The notes under the pieces are model-generated. The model had not been told where the DNA came from and did not search any database. It worked only from the letters and a program-made list of their open reading frames with translations. A DNA stretch of 64,000 nt from Sycobia sp. Sy_11 (lineage: Eukaryota > Arthropoda > Insecta > Hymenoptera > Epichrysomallidae). Both the position numbers and the translations under genes were made by a program. Shown here piece after piece: positions 1 to 10,284 of this stretch. The DNA lies in the NCBI GenBank assembly GCA_018907035.1, contig JACCIC010000038.1, positions 2,253,501 to 2,317,500 on the forward strand, read 5' to 3'. How positions within the stretch are numbered: the first letter of the stretch is position 1; every line of letters begins with the position of its first letter.

Positions 1-711
1 TCCGAAAGAAAGCGATAAACGTTTTATTGCCTTATTAAAAAGTAATGAAAAGAACAAAAAAAGTTTACAAGCAGTTGAAGCTACAGTAAGGACTATATAG
101 ATCATCCCAAAAGAAAGACACCGAAGCTATACCAAGCCCAGAAGAAGCATTTAAATGGCTTTCTTCGATGGAATAAAGGCTCATACTATTAACAAGAAGT
201 GAAACCAAGGAGAAACAGGCTTTCAATACACGGTCAAAAATCCCGTGGGACTCACACGATACCCCACCTGGGACATCTGTATCTCAAGCACTGTCCTCAA
301 GTGGAATAGCCGCTTGTGTCAACATACAGCAAAATTGTCAGGAAGGAAGCAATCTACAAAGTTTCTATCCTAAAGAAACTTCGACTCCATCCGAACAATT
401 ATCAAGCGCTGATTTACAAATCCACTCAGAATCGCCATCTCGCATACAATCTCCCACAGATACAAAAATCGATGACCAAGCAACACAATCGGCCGCTTAG
501 TCTGCGCCTATTGTCAAAATATATGCCACACGATATCAGAATGCCAGAAAAGACAATACAACCAGGGAAATGGTCAGAGTTTCCGAATACAGAGCGCGAG
601 CGAGGGAACTCCCATATCACCTGTGCGTTCAACCAACGCAACTCAACTGACGGAAATCCTAGGCGAGTTAATTCTATCGGAATCACAAGAATAAGAAATA
701 TGCCATGCTTT
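1..711 (+). pseudogene. gag: G0 gag, C-terminal part with CCHC zinc knuckle (partial, broken)
   Basis: Only the C-terminal part of the nucleocapsid gene is in the window. At 503-544 the + strand reads CAYCQNICHTISEC, a perfect C-x2-C-x4-H-x4-C knuckle, the RNA-binding signature of Gag nucleocapsid. Upstream sequence (about 200-330) gives short open stretches interrupted by stops. The apparent 161-residue ORF at 316-801 lies in another frame from the knuckle and is not taken as the gene. Function by family: packaging of element RNA in virus-like particles. The frame is lost several times, so this is a pseudogene. Confidence 0.65.
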
Positions 712-1470
712 AACGTTCGATTTAGCGAAGAATGCGCCTTTACTTTTATGGTAGATACTAGATCAGAAGTTAATACCATTAGAAGAGGCGTACATAAATA
801 AAAGCAAGATTTGTACCCTTATCGGTGTAGGAAATACTAAAGAAGTTACGCTAGGGGTAGTATACTTCAAGATCGCTGGTCAACCAGCCAAATTTTTCAT
901 TACTCCAGATGATTCCCCAATCCTATACCACGGAATAATAAGTTCAGAATAGAACAGAGCAAAACTTGATTTTCGAGATAAAAAACTGATCATAGGCGAC
1001 CAGACAATAGAATTGAGTTTAGGCAACCAATTCTGAAGTAGTCTGAATTCGTCATTAATATACAAATTGAAAAGGACAAAGAATTACTCCCGACATTAAC
1101 CAACAGAAATCCGAACGAAGGAGTCTGTAGATTCCTGATCGATACGGGATCAGATGAAAATCTAGTAAAGGGGAGAACCATACCCTCACAATTTGAAATC
1201 GATGAAAGACATAAGGCACGTTTAACGGGCTTGAGCAAATAACAGTTTGCGGAATGTGAACAATTTTATACTTTTATGTTATATCCGATGATTTTAATAT
1301 TCCGTACTCCGGTATTCCATAAGCTCGATATTTGAACAATGCCCACGTAATAATAAATTGCGAAACTGAACAATTAGAGTTTCCGACATTGGAATAGTTC
1401 ATTGAGATTATTTCTCCCTCGAGGCACAAGAACGGAATTCGGAAGGACAAAGAACCCAAATCTTACCGGA
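712..1470 (+). pseudogene. pro: G0 protease region: two consecutive retropepsin-like units
   Basis: Two Asp-Thr-(Gly) sites occur 387 bp apart. The first, MVDTRSEVNTI (Asp codon at 754), has Arg where the conserved Gly should be. It is followed after a frameshift by a run containing LGVVYFKI and PDDSPILYHGI. The second, FLIDTGSDENLVKG (Asp codon at 1141), keeps DTG and is followed, again after a frameshift, by YFYVISDDFNIPYSGI. Each unit is about 125-130 codons, the size of one retropepsin monomer, and both share the pattern of a YF strand, a DD-(N/S)-(I/P) turn and Y-x-GI. Retropepsins normally act as homodimers of one encoded monomer, so a tandem pair is unusual. Both units are now broken. 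Confidence 0.6.
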
Positions 1471-1480
1471 TTCAGAATTC

Positions 1481-3605
1481 GTGAACGCCCCGACCGACGA
1501 TCAGAGCCGCGACAACAAAATCGACTACTATGAACAAGAAATAAACGAACCATTGTCATACATCAGCGATGAAACCGATCGTTTTTGCAAGAAAATGTGT
1601 CGGCGGAATAGGAGGTTTGTTCCGAGGAGCCGAATTCAGAAAATACAGGATCTCCCGTGTGAGTGAAAATGCATGCAAGAACTAGCTGAAACCAACAGAG
1701 ATGTCTTTTTGCTTGGAGACCCTTTACAGAGAACAGATGTAATAATGTATCGAATTAAGACGACAGACGAAGAACCTGTGAACGCTCGTTAATATAAATT
1801 CCAGCACGCATTAAAAAAAGAAACAGACGGACAGATGAATGATCTATTGAATCAAGGTATAATCAAAAATTCAGATTCATCTTACAATAGTCCTCTCTGG
1901 ATAGTAGAAAACGGCTAGGTTCACAAGAACGCCTCCGATGGCGCATGGTCCTTGATTACAGAGTACTAAATTAAAAAAGGATAAGCGATGCTTATCCCTT
2001 ACCCAACATCACTGAAATCTTTGATTAAGTAAGAGACACAAAGTATTACACCATACTAGATCTTGCGTCTGAGTTTCACCAAATTAAGGTAGACCATAGG
2101 GATGCGCATAAAACCGCATTTAGCACACCAATCGAACATTATGAATTTGTTAGAATGCCATTTGAGTTAAAAATCGCTCGGGCAACTTTTCAGCGATTAC
2201 TGGATACGATTTTATGAGGATCACAAGGAAGCAAACTAAAGACATAAAGAATGTGCACAATTTCTCGGATGAGCGGGATATTACGGATGATTCATCGAAA
2301 ATTTTTGAGCCATTGCCAAGCCTTTAACGAAAATGTTGCAAAAGGATATGCCCTTCAGATGATTCGATAAGACCGAACAGACATTCAAAACATTAAAAAA
2401 CCTATCGTGTAATGCATCCTTATTGCAATTCACAGAGCTTAGCCAACCGTACATCATTACTATTACGTATCCGGATATGCTGTAGGAGGACAGGGAGAGA
2501 TTGGAAAAGATCGACCAATTACATATACCTCGGGCGTACTGCGTAACGCAGAACTAAAATACGAAATCTATGATAAAGGCGTGCTAGTAATTGTTCATAG
2601 CGTAGAAGCATTTCGACCCTACGTATATGGCAGAAAAATAACCATCTTTACCGACCATCAACCACTAGTATGGTTTAAAATTGCCAACTTAAACGTACGC
2701 GCATAGAAATGGCATTTTAGACTTTTGGAATAATATTACACGATCATGTACGAGGGTGGATTGATAAGTTTCCGGCCTGACCAAGAAAAACAACGTTTTT
2801 AAGAATTTTTTTTATTTCTCAACGTAATCTCCTCCAAAGCTGATACATTTCTCATAGCGGTGTTCTAGTCTAGTACTGCCATCTCTATAGACTGATTCGT
2901 CAAGCTCCTCAAAATACCCATTTACAGCTTCGATTACTTCTTCATTGTCCGCAAATCTCTTACGGGCAAACCAGCTTTTCCATTTTTACGAAAAACACAG
3001 AGGCGTCTTGTTCAGCGTGCTCTCAAACCTAAACTAACATGGCGATCGAACTGAAACTATAGCTACAAACTATTTAAGAATTGTACTATAAACACCACCT
3101 CAAGGTAGGCCTAGTGGCGCCATCTCTTGGCCAGGCCGGAAACTTATCAATCCACCCTCGTATAAACCAGGAATAATGAATTCCAACGTAGACGCTCTGT
3201 CGCGGAACCCTCCAAAAAGTTTTAACCTGATCACTCGATAGGGTCGTGTTCATGAAGCTATAAGTTAGTTCTCAAAAAGATACAAAGAAAATGAGAGACA
3301 AGAACAAAAATCGACCGAAAAGGAACCCCCACGAAAAAGGGGAAGACCCAAAAAAATGAAAGAGGAACAGATTCAGCTAGACCGGCTAGCAAATACACGG
3401 ATAACCAATAAACTAAGTGAATCAAACATTTCTAAAACCTTAATCACTCTGCAAAAAACTTTGACGAAAATGAAAGAAACCATCATAAGCATTGAAAACT
3501 GTAAATCAATAGAGAATTTGGAATGGGTGAACTTTTGCGAACAGATCAAAACGACATTTGGCAATCTCTCGATTAAGATAATAATCTGTACAGATTCATT
3601 GATAT
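1481..3605 (+). pseudogene. pol: G0 reverse transcriptase and RNase H (broken, YxDD block deleted)
   Basis: RT begins near 1670 with the usual lead-in (DPLQRTDVIMYRIKTT, then LLNQGIIKNS). It continues with DAYPLPNI-type sequence near 1990 and LDLASEFHQIKVDH near 2060, then VRMPFELK and ATFQRLLDTIL up to about 2217. Directly after that the reading jumps to sequence matching the region downstream of the palm, so roughly 70-80 residues including the catalytic YxDD motif are missing. RNase H is seen at about 2520-2750 (PITYTSGVLRNAELKYEI, VYGRKITIFTDHQPL). The frame resumes after the mariner MITE at 3161 and runs to 3605 through an unassigned linker, where a second mariner end interrupts it. Multiple TAG/TAA stops occur throughout. 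Confidence 0.75.
2751..3160 (-). mobile_element. Mariner MITE (410 bp) inserted in G0 pol
   Basis: Perfect terminal inverted repeats of at least 28 bp: left CGAGGGTGGATTGATAAG..., right its complement ending at 3160. The element is flanked by TA on both sides (2749-2750 and 3161-3162), the target duplication of the Tc1/mariner superfamily. The interior keeps the last codons of a mariner transposase on the minus strand (about 2810-2870, YEKCISFGGDYVE-type C-terminus), so this is an internal deletion derivative of an autonomous mariner. Host element sequence joins seamlessly across the TA sites, showing clean insertion after G0 had integrated. Confidence 0.9.
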
Positions 3606-3606
3606 A

Positions 3607-3804
3607 CAAGGGTATTTTGATAAGTCCGTGACTTTTAAATGAGAAAACAATTTATTTAAACAATTGTTTTTTATTTTTCAATATAGTCTCCTCCATACTC
3701 GATACATTTATTTCAGTGGTATTCAATCTTTTTTAAGCCTTCCAAAAAGTAACTTTTATCGAAATGCTCAAAATAATCATTTGTGGCAGTCATAATCTTC
3801 ATTC
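3607..3804 (-). mobile_element. Mariner 3' end fragment with transposase C-terminus
   Basis: It starts after TA at 3605-3606 with CAAGGGTATTTTGATAAG, closely related to the MITE terminus at 2751, so it is the same or a sister mariner family. Reading the minus strand from about 3800 to 3675 gives a transposase C-terminus containing TATNDYFEHFDKSYF and KCIEYGGDYIEK before a stop. The rest of the element and the opposite inverted repeat are not seen; the sequence changes to PAQR-gene sequence at about 3805. It is therefore truncated, or it is one end of a larger composite segment. Confidence 0.8.
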
Positions 3805-3808
3805 GCAG

Positions 3809-4564
3809 CGATTCTACTTAGTTACCGTGCTGGTATTCTTCATCGTGTCGATGTTGCTGCAGCTGCCCCGCTACCAGGTCAACGAGAAATTCAAGTTCGC
3901 TGTTTTCGCCAGTTGGGCAGCTTACGGCGTACTGCCGACCGTCCACTGGACCGTCGTCATGGGCGGCCTCGAGAATTCCGTGGTGAATCTACTGCTGTCG
4001 CGAGTGCTGGGCATGTATATGATCAGCGGGACAGCCTTCTTGATTGATTTCAGCAAAATGTCGGAGCGATTATTTCCGGGTATACACTTAACGTCACTGT
4101 ACGGAGTTAATTAATCGAGCTGGACGGAATATTTTGATTAATCTAGGGAAGAGAGGTCGGACTAATTTGAAGATGTTTATTTGTACAAATAAACGGATTA
4201 ATGAATCAGATTCGATTCTCTATATTTTAACATAATAAACAATAGTTTGTAAATGTTATTCAATATAATAACAAACGTTCAAATACTCAGGTTTGGTGGA
4301 ATAGTAGTAGTCAAGGGTAAATTATAATTTTAACAAAAAATTAAGTCACTTTGATAACTTTATATAGGCATTCACAAGCAAATGAAAAACCTTTATCAGT
4401 ATAATACTTAAATAAATCAATTTATCAAAGGTTGCGTGGACTGTGTTGGATCTTCACATCAGTGGTGATATATATTGGTAGTGGCAGCTCTCTATTATTG
4501 GCATAACACAGGTATGCTCTACATGGAATACTGACTAAGCCACGGGTGTCCCAGTCTCAGTTAG
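3809..4564 (+). pseudogene. PAQR-family receptor gene fragment: last two exons
   Basis: Exon A spans 3809-4079, after an acceptor ending ..cattcgcag and before a donor gtatac. It encodes a hydrophobic segment containing LLQLPRYQVNEKFKF, YGVLPTVHW, LLSRVLGMYMISG and SERLFPG. Exon B starts at 4431 after ..tttatcaaag, and the split codon joins in phase. It continues with VGSSHQ, then ILVVAALYYWHNTGMLYMEY. These are the last membrane helices of progestin/adipoQ receptors, with the conserved His-containing C-terminal helix block (PAQR3-like by recollection). Exon B carries two in-frame TGA codons (4466 and 4532) before the natural-looking TAG at 4562. No earlier exons are present. The 271-bp exon and 351-bp intron are in normal order, so this is a DNA-level copy, not a processed one. 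Confidence 0.8.
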
Positions 4565-6530
4565 TTATGACATACGGCTTACGATGATTTAGTGGGTATG
4601 TGTTTCTATCGTTTAATTGTTTATGAAAAATGAAGTTTAGCAAAAGGTGTAGATGGAATCTTCTTTAGGTATTTCAGTGATTCAGTGATCTTTGATTTAT
4701 ATTGGTGAGCACCGATTAAGATGAAATTTTTTGAGTAGTTAGGAAATAGTTCAAACATAAATTTATATTACAAAGATGCGCGCCTTCTCCTTCGAGTTAA
4801 AAGCATGCATTAACAATACACTACGAAATCGATAAATCAATCAAATCAAGCAAAAAGATATCTATCAACTGAGTTCGGTAAATCGATTTTTGTGATATTG
4901 ATTCGATTAGAAACATCGATTTCCATCCAAAAATAACATTTTTTTGAATGATTTTTCTAAATTACTAGATAACTTTATCTTTTATCAAAAAATTATTAGG
5001 AACCAAAATAAAGGATATAAGAAAAACAAAAGGATTAGTTTTTTTGTGTATTACTACTGAGTCACGAGATATGACAAATGAGTTTTTATTGGTCCAAAGC
5101 TGAAATTAAAGTATTGAAAGTTCCATAATGGAAAAACGATAACTGTTGTCTAGAAAAAAAGAAGCTTTAGATTAAGTCGATATCCTACAAGCAATGGAAT
5201 TAGGATGAACTTAAAACTGTTTACACGTTTTTTTGACGAACGAATCGTTGTTAAAACGAGTGGTTCGTACAGTAAATTTCAAATCGCAATTAATTCTTGT
5301 AAATTTTATTATATTTATATACCACTAGTGTGATTATAATGCTTAAACATAAAAATAATTTTTTAAATTCCTTAAACATTTTCTTTTTTCAAACTACCTT
5401 AAAACTAGCAATAAGTAAGATATTTTAATAATATTAATGTATAAAACAGGGTTTTTCTTTATTGAATATTTGTCTATTTTTTATTATTTATTTTTATATA
5501 TTAGAATTATTTATTTGAGCGCGAGGAGCATAGTTATCTTAAGTTTCTTTGTCTTGATAATCTTAACAAATACGGTTTTTTCAAAATTTAGCTCAAAGAC
5601 TTTTATATCTTTTCTTCTAACTTTCTAACTAAATAATTTTAGGTAGAGAAGATACATCGATGATTACGAAAGTTGCTAAAAAATAAATAGCTTTTATTTT
5701 ATTTGGAAACATATTTGGAGAATACAAATATTGCTCACCCTTAGGTAGCTTGATATAGCCTTATTTATTATAAATTATAAAATATTATTAATTAAAATTA
5801 AATTATATGTAAATATATTTTTATTTCAATAATATAAAAATCTCTTGAAGGACTTGTAAGAACTTAGGTGATAAACCACAAAAAAGCTTCCATTCATCAT
5901 AAATGCATTTTAACATATTTCAAATTGTTGAGAGCAATTCTTGTTATTTAATTTCACTCTAAGAGGCATTTGTGAATGTTTGAAATGGTTTAAAAAATAA
6001 TATATAATATTACATTGTAAACTTGTAAAACATTGTACGACATATTCTAGAATGTGAGATATAATTTATAGTATACATGCATTTAGAATTTTAATAAATA
6101 AAAAGTATTCTTAAAACAAAAAGCATACATTGAGAATATATAACTTTTGATTTATCTAGGGTAATGACCGTAGACAATCTAAGCTAATGCTCTTTTTTTA
6201 CATTCGTTCATTAAACTATTGGTATAAATCTGACTCGATCTCTGGTATACTATGCAAAGAAATATCTAATACAATCTTTACATATTTATATTCATTTAAA
6301 TTAATTGAAGATGAAAGTTGAAATTAATCTTGCGGCTGTCAATAATGTAGATATACTGTGTTATTTTTTCATTACATTATAAAAAGTTCTAAATATTTAT
6401 TATTCAATTTAATGTACATAAGTATAAAGGTATTCTGAATTTAATATAATAAATAGTTTAAAAAATTTAAGGCGTACATATGATAAATACTATCTAATCC
6501 TTTATGAAGTTTTCCTTTTCTTGTTAATAG
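4565..6530. other. AT-rich spacer inside the G0 insert
   Basis: Nearly 2 kb of strongly AT-rich DNA between the PAQR fragment and the point where G0 integrase sequence resumes. I see no convincing coding, RNA or repeat structure. Short ORFs here (for example 5437-5628) are low-complexity products of the base composition. I looked for a second mariner end matching 3607 near the right boundary and did not find one. Confidence 0.6.
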
Positions 6531-6539
6531 AGGAATGAT

Positions 6540-7660
6540 TGAGCTTATAGGATATGAAAATCTTTTTGCAAAGAAATATATAATGTACCAATAGATAAAC
6601 GAGACTGAGTCTTCGCAGAACTCCATAAATCTCCCATAGGCAGACACCGGGGAGTATCCAAAACATATGGTAGGATCAAGCAAAGGTATTATTGGGAAAA
6701 TTTCAAGGATGATATTCAGAAGAGAACCCAACAATGTCTGGACTGTCAATTAAAAAAATTCGTCGAAAGACAAAGCAGTTCATGATAATTACAGACATAT
6801 CCAGCATGCCATTACAAAAGGTAGCATTAGACGTAGTAGGACCCTTAAAACCTACCAAAAATGGTAACTAATACATCGTTACAATTCAAGACCAATTCTC
6901 GAAATGTTGTATGGGCATACCATTAAAAGATACCTTATCCTCCACTATCGAAGACGCTTTTATAAAAAGATTCATCTGCATATTTGGAACACCCAAGATA
7001 ATTCTTACCGACAAAGGAATGAATTTCTTGAGCAGTCTGGTAAATAGAATAGCAAAAGGTTTCAAAAATAAAAAACTTCGCACACCAGCATTCCATCTCT
7101 AAACAAACGGCTATTTAGAAAGATCGCATCACGCCTTAGGAGGATACTTGAAACAATATACGACAATTGACTTAGCTCTACTCAACTACAACACTTGCAT
7201 GTAAGAAAGCACCAAACACACTCTATGAACTTGTGTTCGGAAGAAACGCCGGACTGTCATCAACAGACTCGCTAAGGGAAGCAGACCTAGTGCCCACATA
7301 CAAAGGTTACTTAATCAACCTGCTTAAACGATCTACAAAAAAAACGCTAACGAATATCTGGTTTCATCCAAACTCAAATAAAAAAAATATTATGATCAAA
7401 AGTTAAAGCCTCAAAACTTTCCACTAGGCGAGTATGTATTTTTAATATCCGGTCCGAAACCAGGGCAGTCCGGGAACCATTATTCCGGACCTCACAATAT
7501 ACTGGAAATATTAAACAAAAATAATATCCAAGTTCAAATTGACAAAGATACCACAATAATACACGCCAATAAACTCAGAACATCGCATATTAACCACAAA
7601 TATGTAAGCAGTCCAAAAAAAGGGGGGGGGGGAAACAGACAATGAGGAACAAAACCAATT
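6540..7660 (+). pseudogene. pol: G0 integrase (broken)
   Basis: Retroviral-type integrase, which inserts element DNA into the chromosome. The N-terminal HHCC zinc-binding region is recognisable at about 6620-6745 (ELHKSPIGRHRGVSK, YYWENFKDDIQ, CLDC). The catalytic core follows with IVTIQDQFSKC near 6880 and FGTPKIILTDKG near 6990; the Asp of LTDKG is one of the DDE acids. A stop interrupts just after RTPAFHL (7100). The C-terminal part, with LYELVFGRNAG near 7230, is in a shifted frame, and the glycine-run at 7622-7631 (a G homopolymer) lies past its end. At least two stops and two frameshifts are present. Confidence 0.7.
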
Positions 7661-7835
7661 AGCTTCTCACGACTAAACCATATGTATAAACAAAGTTCTC
7701 TTTTATTTTCCTTTCCTTTTCTCTAATTCTCAAAAAAAGTATAGTTCTAATGCATAGTTATAATGAAACTAATAAACTAAGTATTTATCATAAAGACAAA
7801 TAGCACAAAACAAACACGATCGAAAGGGACAGAAA

Positions 7836-7856
7836 ACTAATCTTTTTATGTTACAG
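7836..7856 (+). promoter_or_regulatory. Candidate 3' splice site for spliced env mRNA
   Basis: A pyrimidine-rich tract runs into ttatgttacag ending at 7856, four bases before the ATG of the env-like ORF. In errantiviruses env is expressed from a spliced subgenomic RNA (established for gypsy), and this site is placed exactly where that acceptor would be. The donor would lie left of the window, so the pairing cannot be checked here. Confidence 0.5.
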
Positions 7857-7860
7857 GAAA

Positions 7861-9675
7861 ATGATAATACCAGTATTGTATTTTTTATCCTCTATTCATA
7901 TATCAAGGAGAATAATAGTATACGATTGTAGGTTTCCATACAGTGACATCACCGCAATAGCACTGGCCGAGGTGGAAGAGAGCATTACATCACACGGCAC
8001 AGTAAAAATAGAACCTCAGTATATAGAACTCCTTCAGTTCAAAGAAATCATAGAAAGCATGATGTATCAATGCAGGATATCAAAAGAGAGATCAATACAT
8101 TATTGCAGTGCACTATCCCACATATCGTTAGTAAGTGGTGGCAGGGACCAGCACATTCGCGAGATTGGACAGACAAGTTGCAAAAACGCGCACGGGACTA
8201 GTACATTAAAATTAAACGATCACATACTAGAAAATCTTACAATAAATGAAACGATAACACGTGGTATAACATTAGCGGGTAAGGTCAACACTGACGGTAA
8301 CTGTAGCGGCGCCGGTTACACCGACCCCTATGGATCATGGGATTCCGTAGTCGTACAGGCCTTACTTCAAATAACGCTTTCCAACGGTGTAGAGCAAATA
8401 GATTGAGAGAGTAATACCATTCACCTCAAATCTGGTACAGTTTGATGTGATTCGGTTTGATTTGATTCTCTAGCACTGATTGTATTGACCAGGAAGAAAG
8501 ATGCACTTTTTGGAAACCTATCCCTAATGATGCATTTAAATTCAATCAATTCAGTATTCTGTTTCAAGGAATGTGCAACTTTCGCATTAACTACTAAAGG
8601 TCTCGAATATTTTTGCGGATACAAGGTCAGAAAAACCGAACACCCAAGACTTGTAATCTTCGAAACCGTTAGAGGTCAATCGTTCGCCACATTCGGAAAA
8701 ACAAGTGTAACTGATTTAGACTTATTTTCATATGTAACCTCAAAGTTTATATACGTAGAAAAATATATACGCACTCAAGTAAAACAGCTAAATAAGGACA
8801 TCGTGTTCCAACGTTGCAATATAGAGCGTCAAATCTTAAAAAATGCATTTTCTATAGCCACTTAAGTTCCCGACGAGTTTGTATACAACCTTATGAAAGG
8901 ACCGGGATAAATAGCAGTACTGGCAGGAGAAGTCATACACTTAGTAAAATGTATACCTGCAGAAGTCAAGATAAGCCACACTACTGAATGTTACGCAGAA
9001 TTACCAGTTATACAGTACATGACACCCAAGATCCACATTCTGAAAATCAAGGGCATCACGATAACATATAACCCTTTATTACCTGCAGCATACCAAGACG
9101 GCGATAAATAGTATAAACCACATGGAACTACATTAACCCACAAGACCTTGCCTTCGACGGCATCTATACTCAAGAAAATTTAGACAAACTAAGGAACGCC
9201 ATCATGTTCCCAGTCAAAAAAGCGCATTATTGAATGACGTTGCAAGAGAAATTCATGGTCGACCATTATAAGAAGAAGAAGAAGGAATCATGGAGAAACT
9301 ACTGAATAAAAACCTAGTGGAGAAACTCGTGGAATTAACATGGTGAAGAGTCTGGCAGAAACTTATATTCTTCGGGATAACTAGCGCAGGCATCATTCGG
9401 ATTTTATTTATCATTCAGAGTATAAAAATGTAATCAGCGTCATTATTAACGGATACACACATCATCAAGTGTATGGGTTTTCACTCTATCTACTCGGAGA
9501 CATATGAACGGGGCTAACCCGAATACTGTTATCACAAAGCAATAGAACCTCCGAGAACAGACCAACAGACGTCGAAGCAGTTCAATCATTATCCAACAAT
9601 ACATCCGGAACACCATCTCTCCAAACCGGTATCAGGTTCTTTCAATAGCTACGTGGAACGACGTATAGACATTGA
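7861..9675 (+). pseudogene. env: G0 env-like glycoprotein (broken)
   Basis: Third ORF of the element. The start at 7861 gives a hydrophobic N-terminus suited to a signal peptide, soon followed by a YDC motif. The 181-residue open stretch ends at 8406 and includes YIELLQFKEI, IHYCSALSHIS and a Gly-Cys-Ser-Gly segment followed by YTDPYGSWDS. A second open stretch (8485-8865) and a third (about 8866-9170, CIPAEVKI, ECYAELPVI) continue it in changed frames. A probable transmembrane helix lies at about 9360-9430 (FFGITSAGIIRILFII), followed by a tail to about 9670. The Cys pattern resembles envelope proteins shared by some arthropod LTR elements and chuvirus-like negative-strand viruses (recollection, not searched). 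Role by family: membrane fusion. Several stops and frameshifts make it non-functional. Confidence 0.65.
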
Positions 9676-9680
9676 GTAGG

Positions 9681-9873
9681 AGTGGCAAAAGTATTGGATT
9701 CTTTATCTTTTTTTTCTCGCGGTTATTTCATCTCAAAGCACTTTTGCCCGCACGTCCATATATTTTGCTACCATAATCCAAAAATTTGTAATTCACTCAG
9801 GCAGAACGCTCGTTTTCGTTCGTCAACAACCATTTTAATGACAGGGGTGCCATGTCGCCCTAAAAATAAATAA

Positions 9874-9913
<40 letters not shown>

Positions 9914-10165
9914 AGAAATTTTGGTATGTATAGTTTAATAGTTTCAGCAACAGTCAGAAGCTCTTATCTCGAGCTATGCGACCATTGGACCCATGCTGCA
10001 CCGGAGCAGCTAACCTCTCCCACATATCTATTCTCTAATATTTGCACGTGCACGCACCTAATGTACCGAAATTTAGAAAATTCGGTAAGGAGAGTGCACC
10101 TGCAACGAATAAATTAATATAAATTTTAGGGGAATCCAGCGTTACATATACTCGTGGTCATATGC

Positions 10166-10207
<42 letters not shown>

Positions 10208-10284
10208 GTGTGTGCATACACATAAAATATTATATAATATAAAATAAGAAATACAAAAATTATATGTATAGTGCTTGCATACTT
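9681..10284. other. Spacer between G0 and G1 with two (TA)n microsatellites
   Basis: Non-coding. (TA)n runs at about 9876-9909 and 10169-10203. This is where a 3' LTR of G0 would be expected, but with the 5' LTR outside the window there is nothing to compare it with. The purine-rich ttttaggggaa near 10127 is the only polypurine-like motif seen. The last four bases, actt (10281-10284), are the left target duplication of G1. Confidence 0.6.

Larger units (their letters stand above)
1..9680 (+). mobile_element. G0: decayed Gypsy/errantivirus-like LTR element (left end outside window)
   Basis: A retrovirus-like order can be followed on the + strand: gag zinc knuckle, protease, reverse transcriptase, RNase H, integrase, then an env-like ORF behind a splice acceptor. 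That order, with a third glycoprotein ORF, is characteristic of insect errantiviruses (established). Every ORF has stops or frameshifts. The body is split by a 410-bp mariner MITE (2751-3160) and by an insert of about 2.9 kb (3607 to about 6530). The 5' LTR lies left of the window. No 3' LTR could be identified with confidence between 9680 and 10284, where the next element begins. The catalytic block of RT is missing, so this copy cannot be autonomous. Confidence 0.85.

Noticed and set aside
316..801. 161-codon + strand ORF
   Set aside because: It is out of frame with the zinc knuckle that identifies gag in the same place and has no domain.
5437..5628. 63-codon hydrophobic ORF
   Set aside because: AT-rich low-complexity sequence biased to Phe, Ile and Leu; no context.
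9681..10284. 3' LTR of G0
   Set aside because: Expected here, but without the 5' LTR no repeat can be shown and no clear termini were found.
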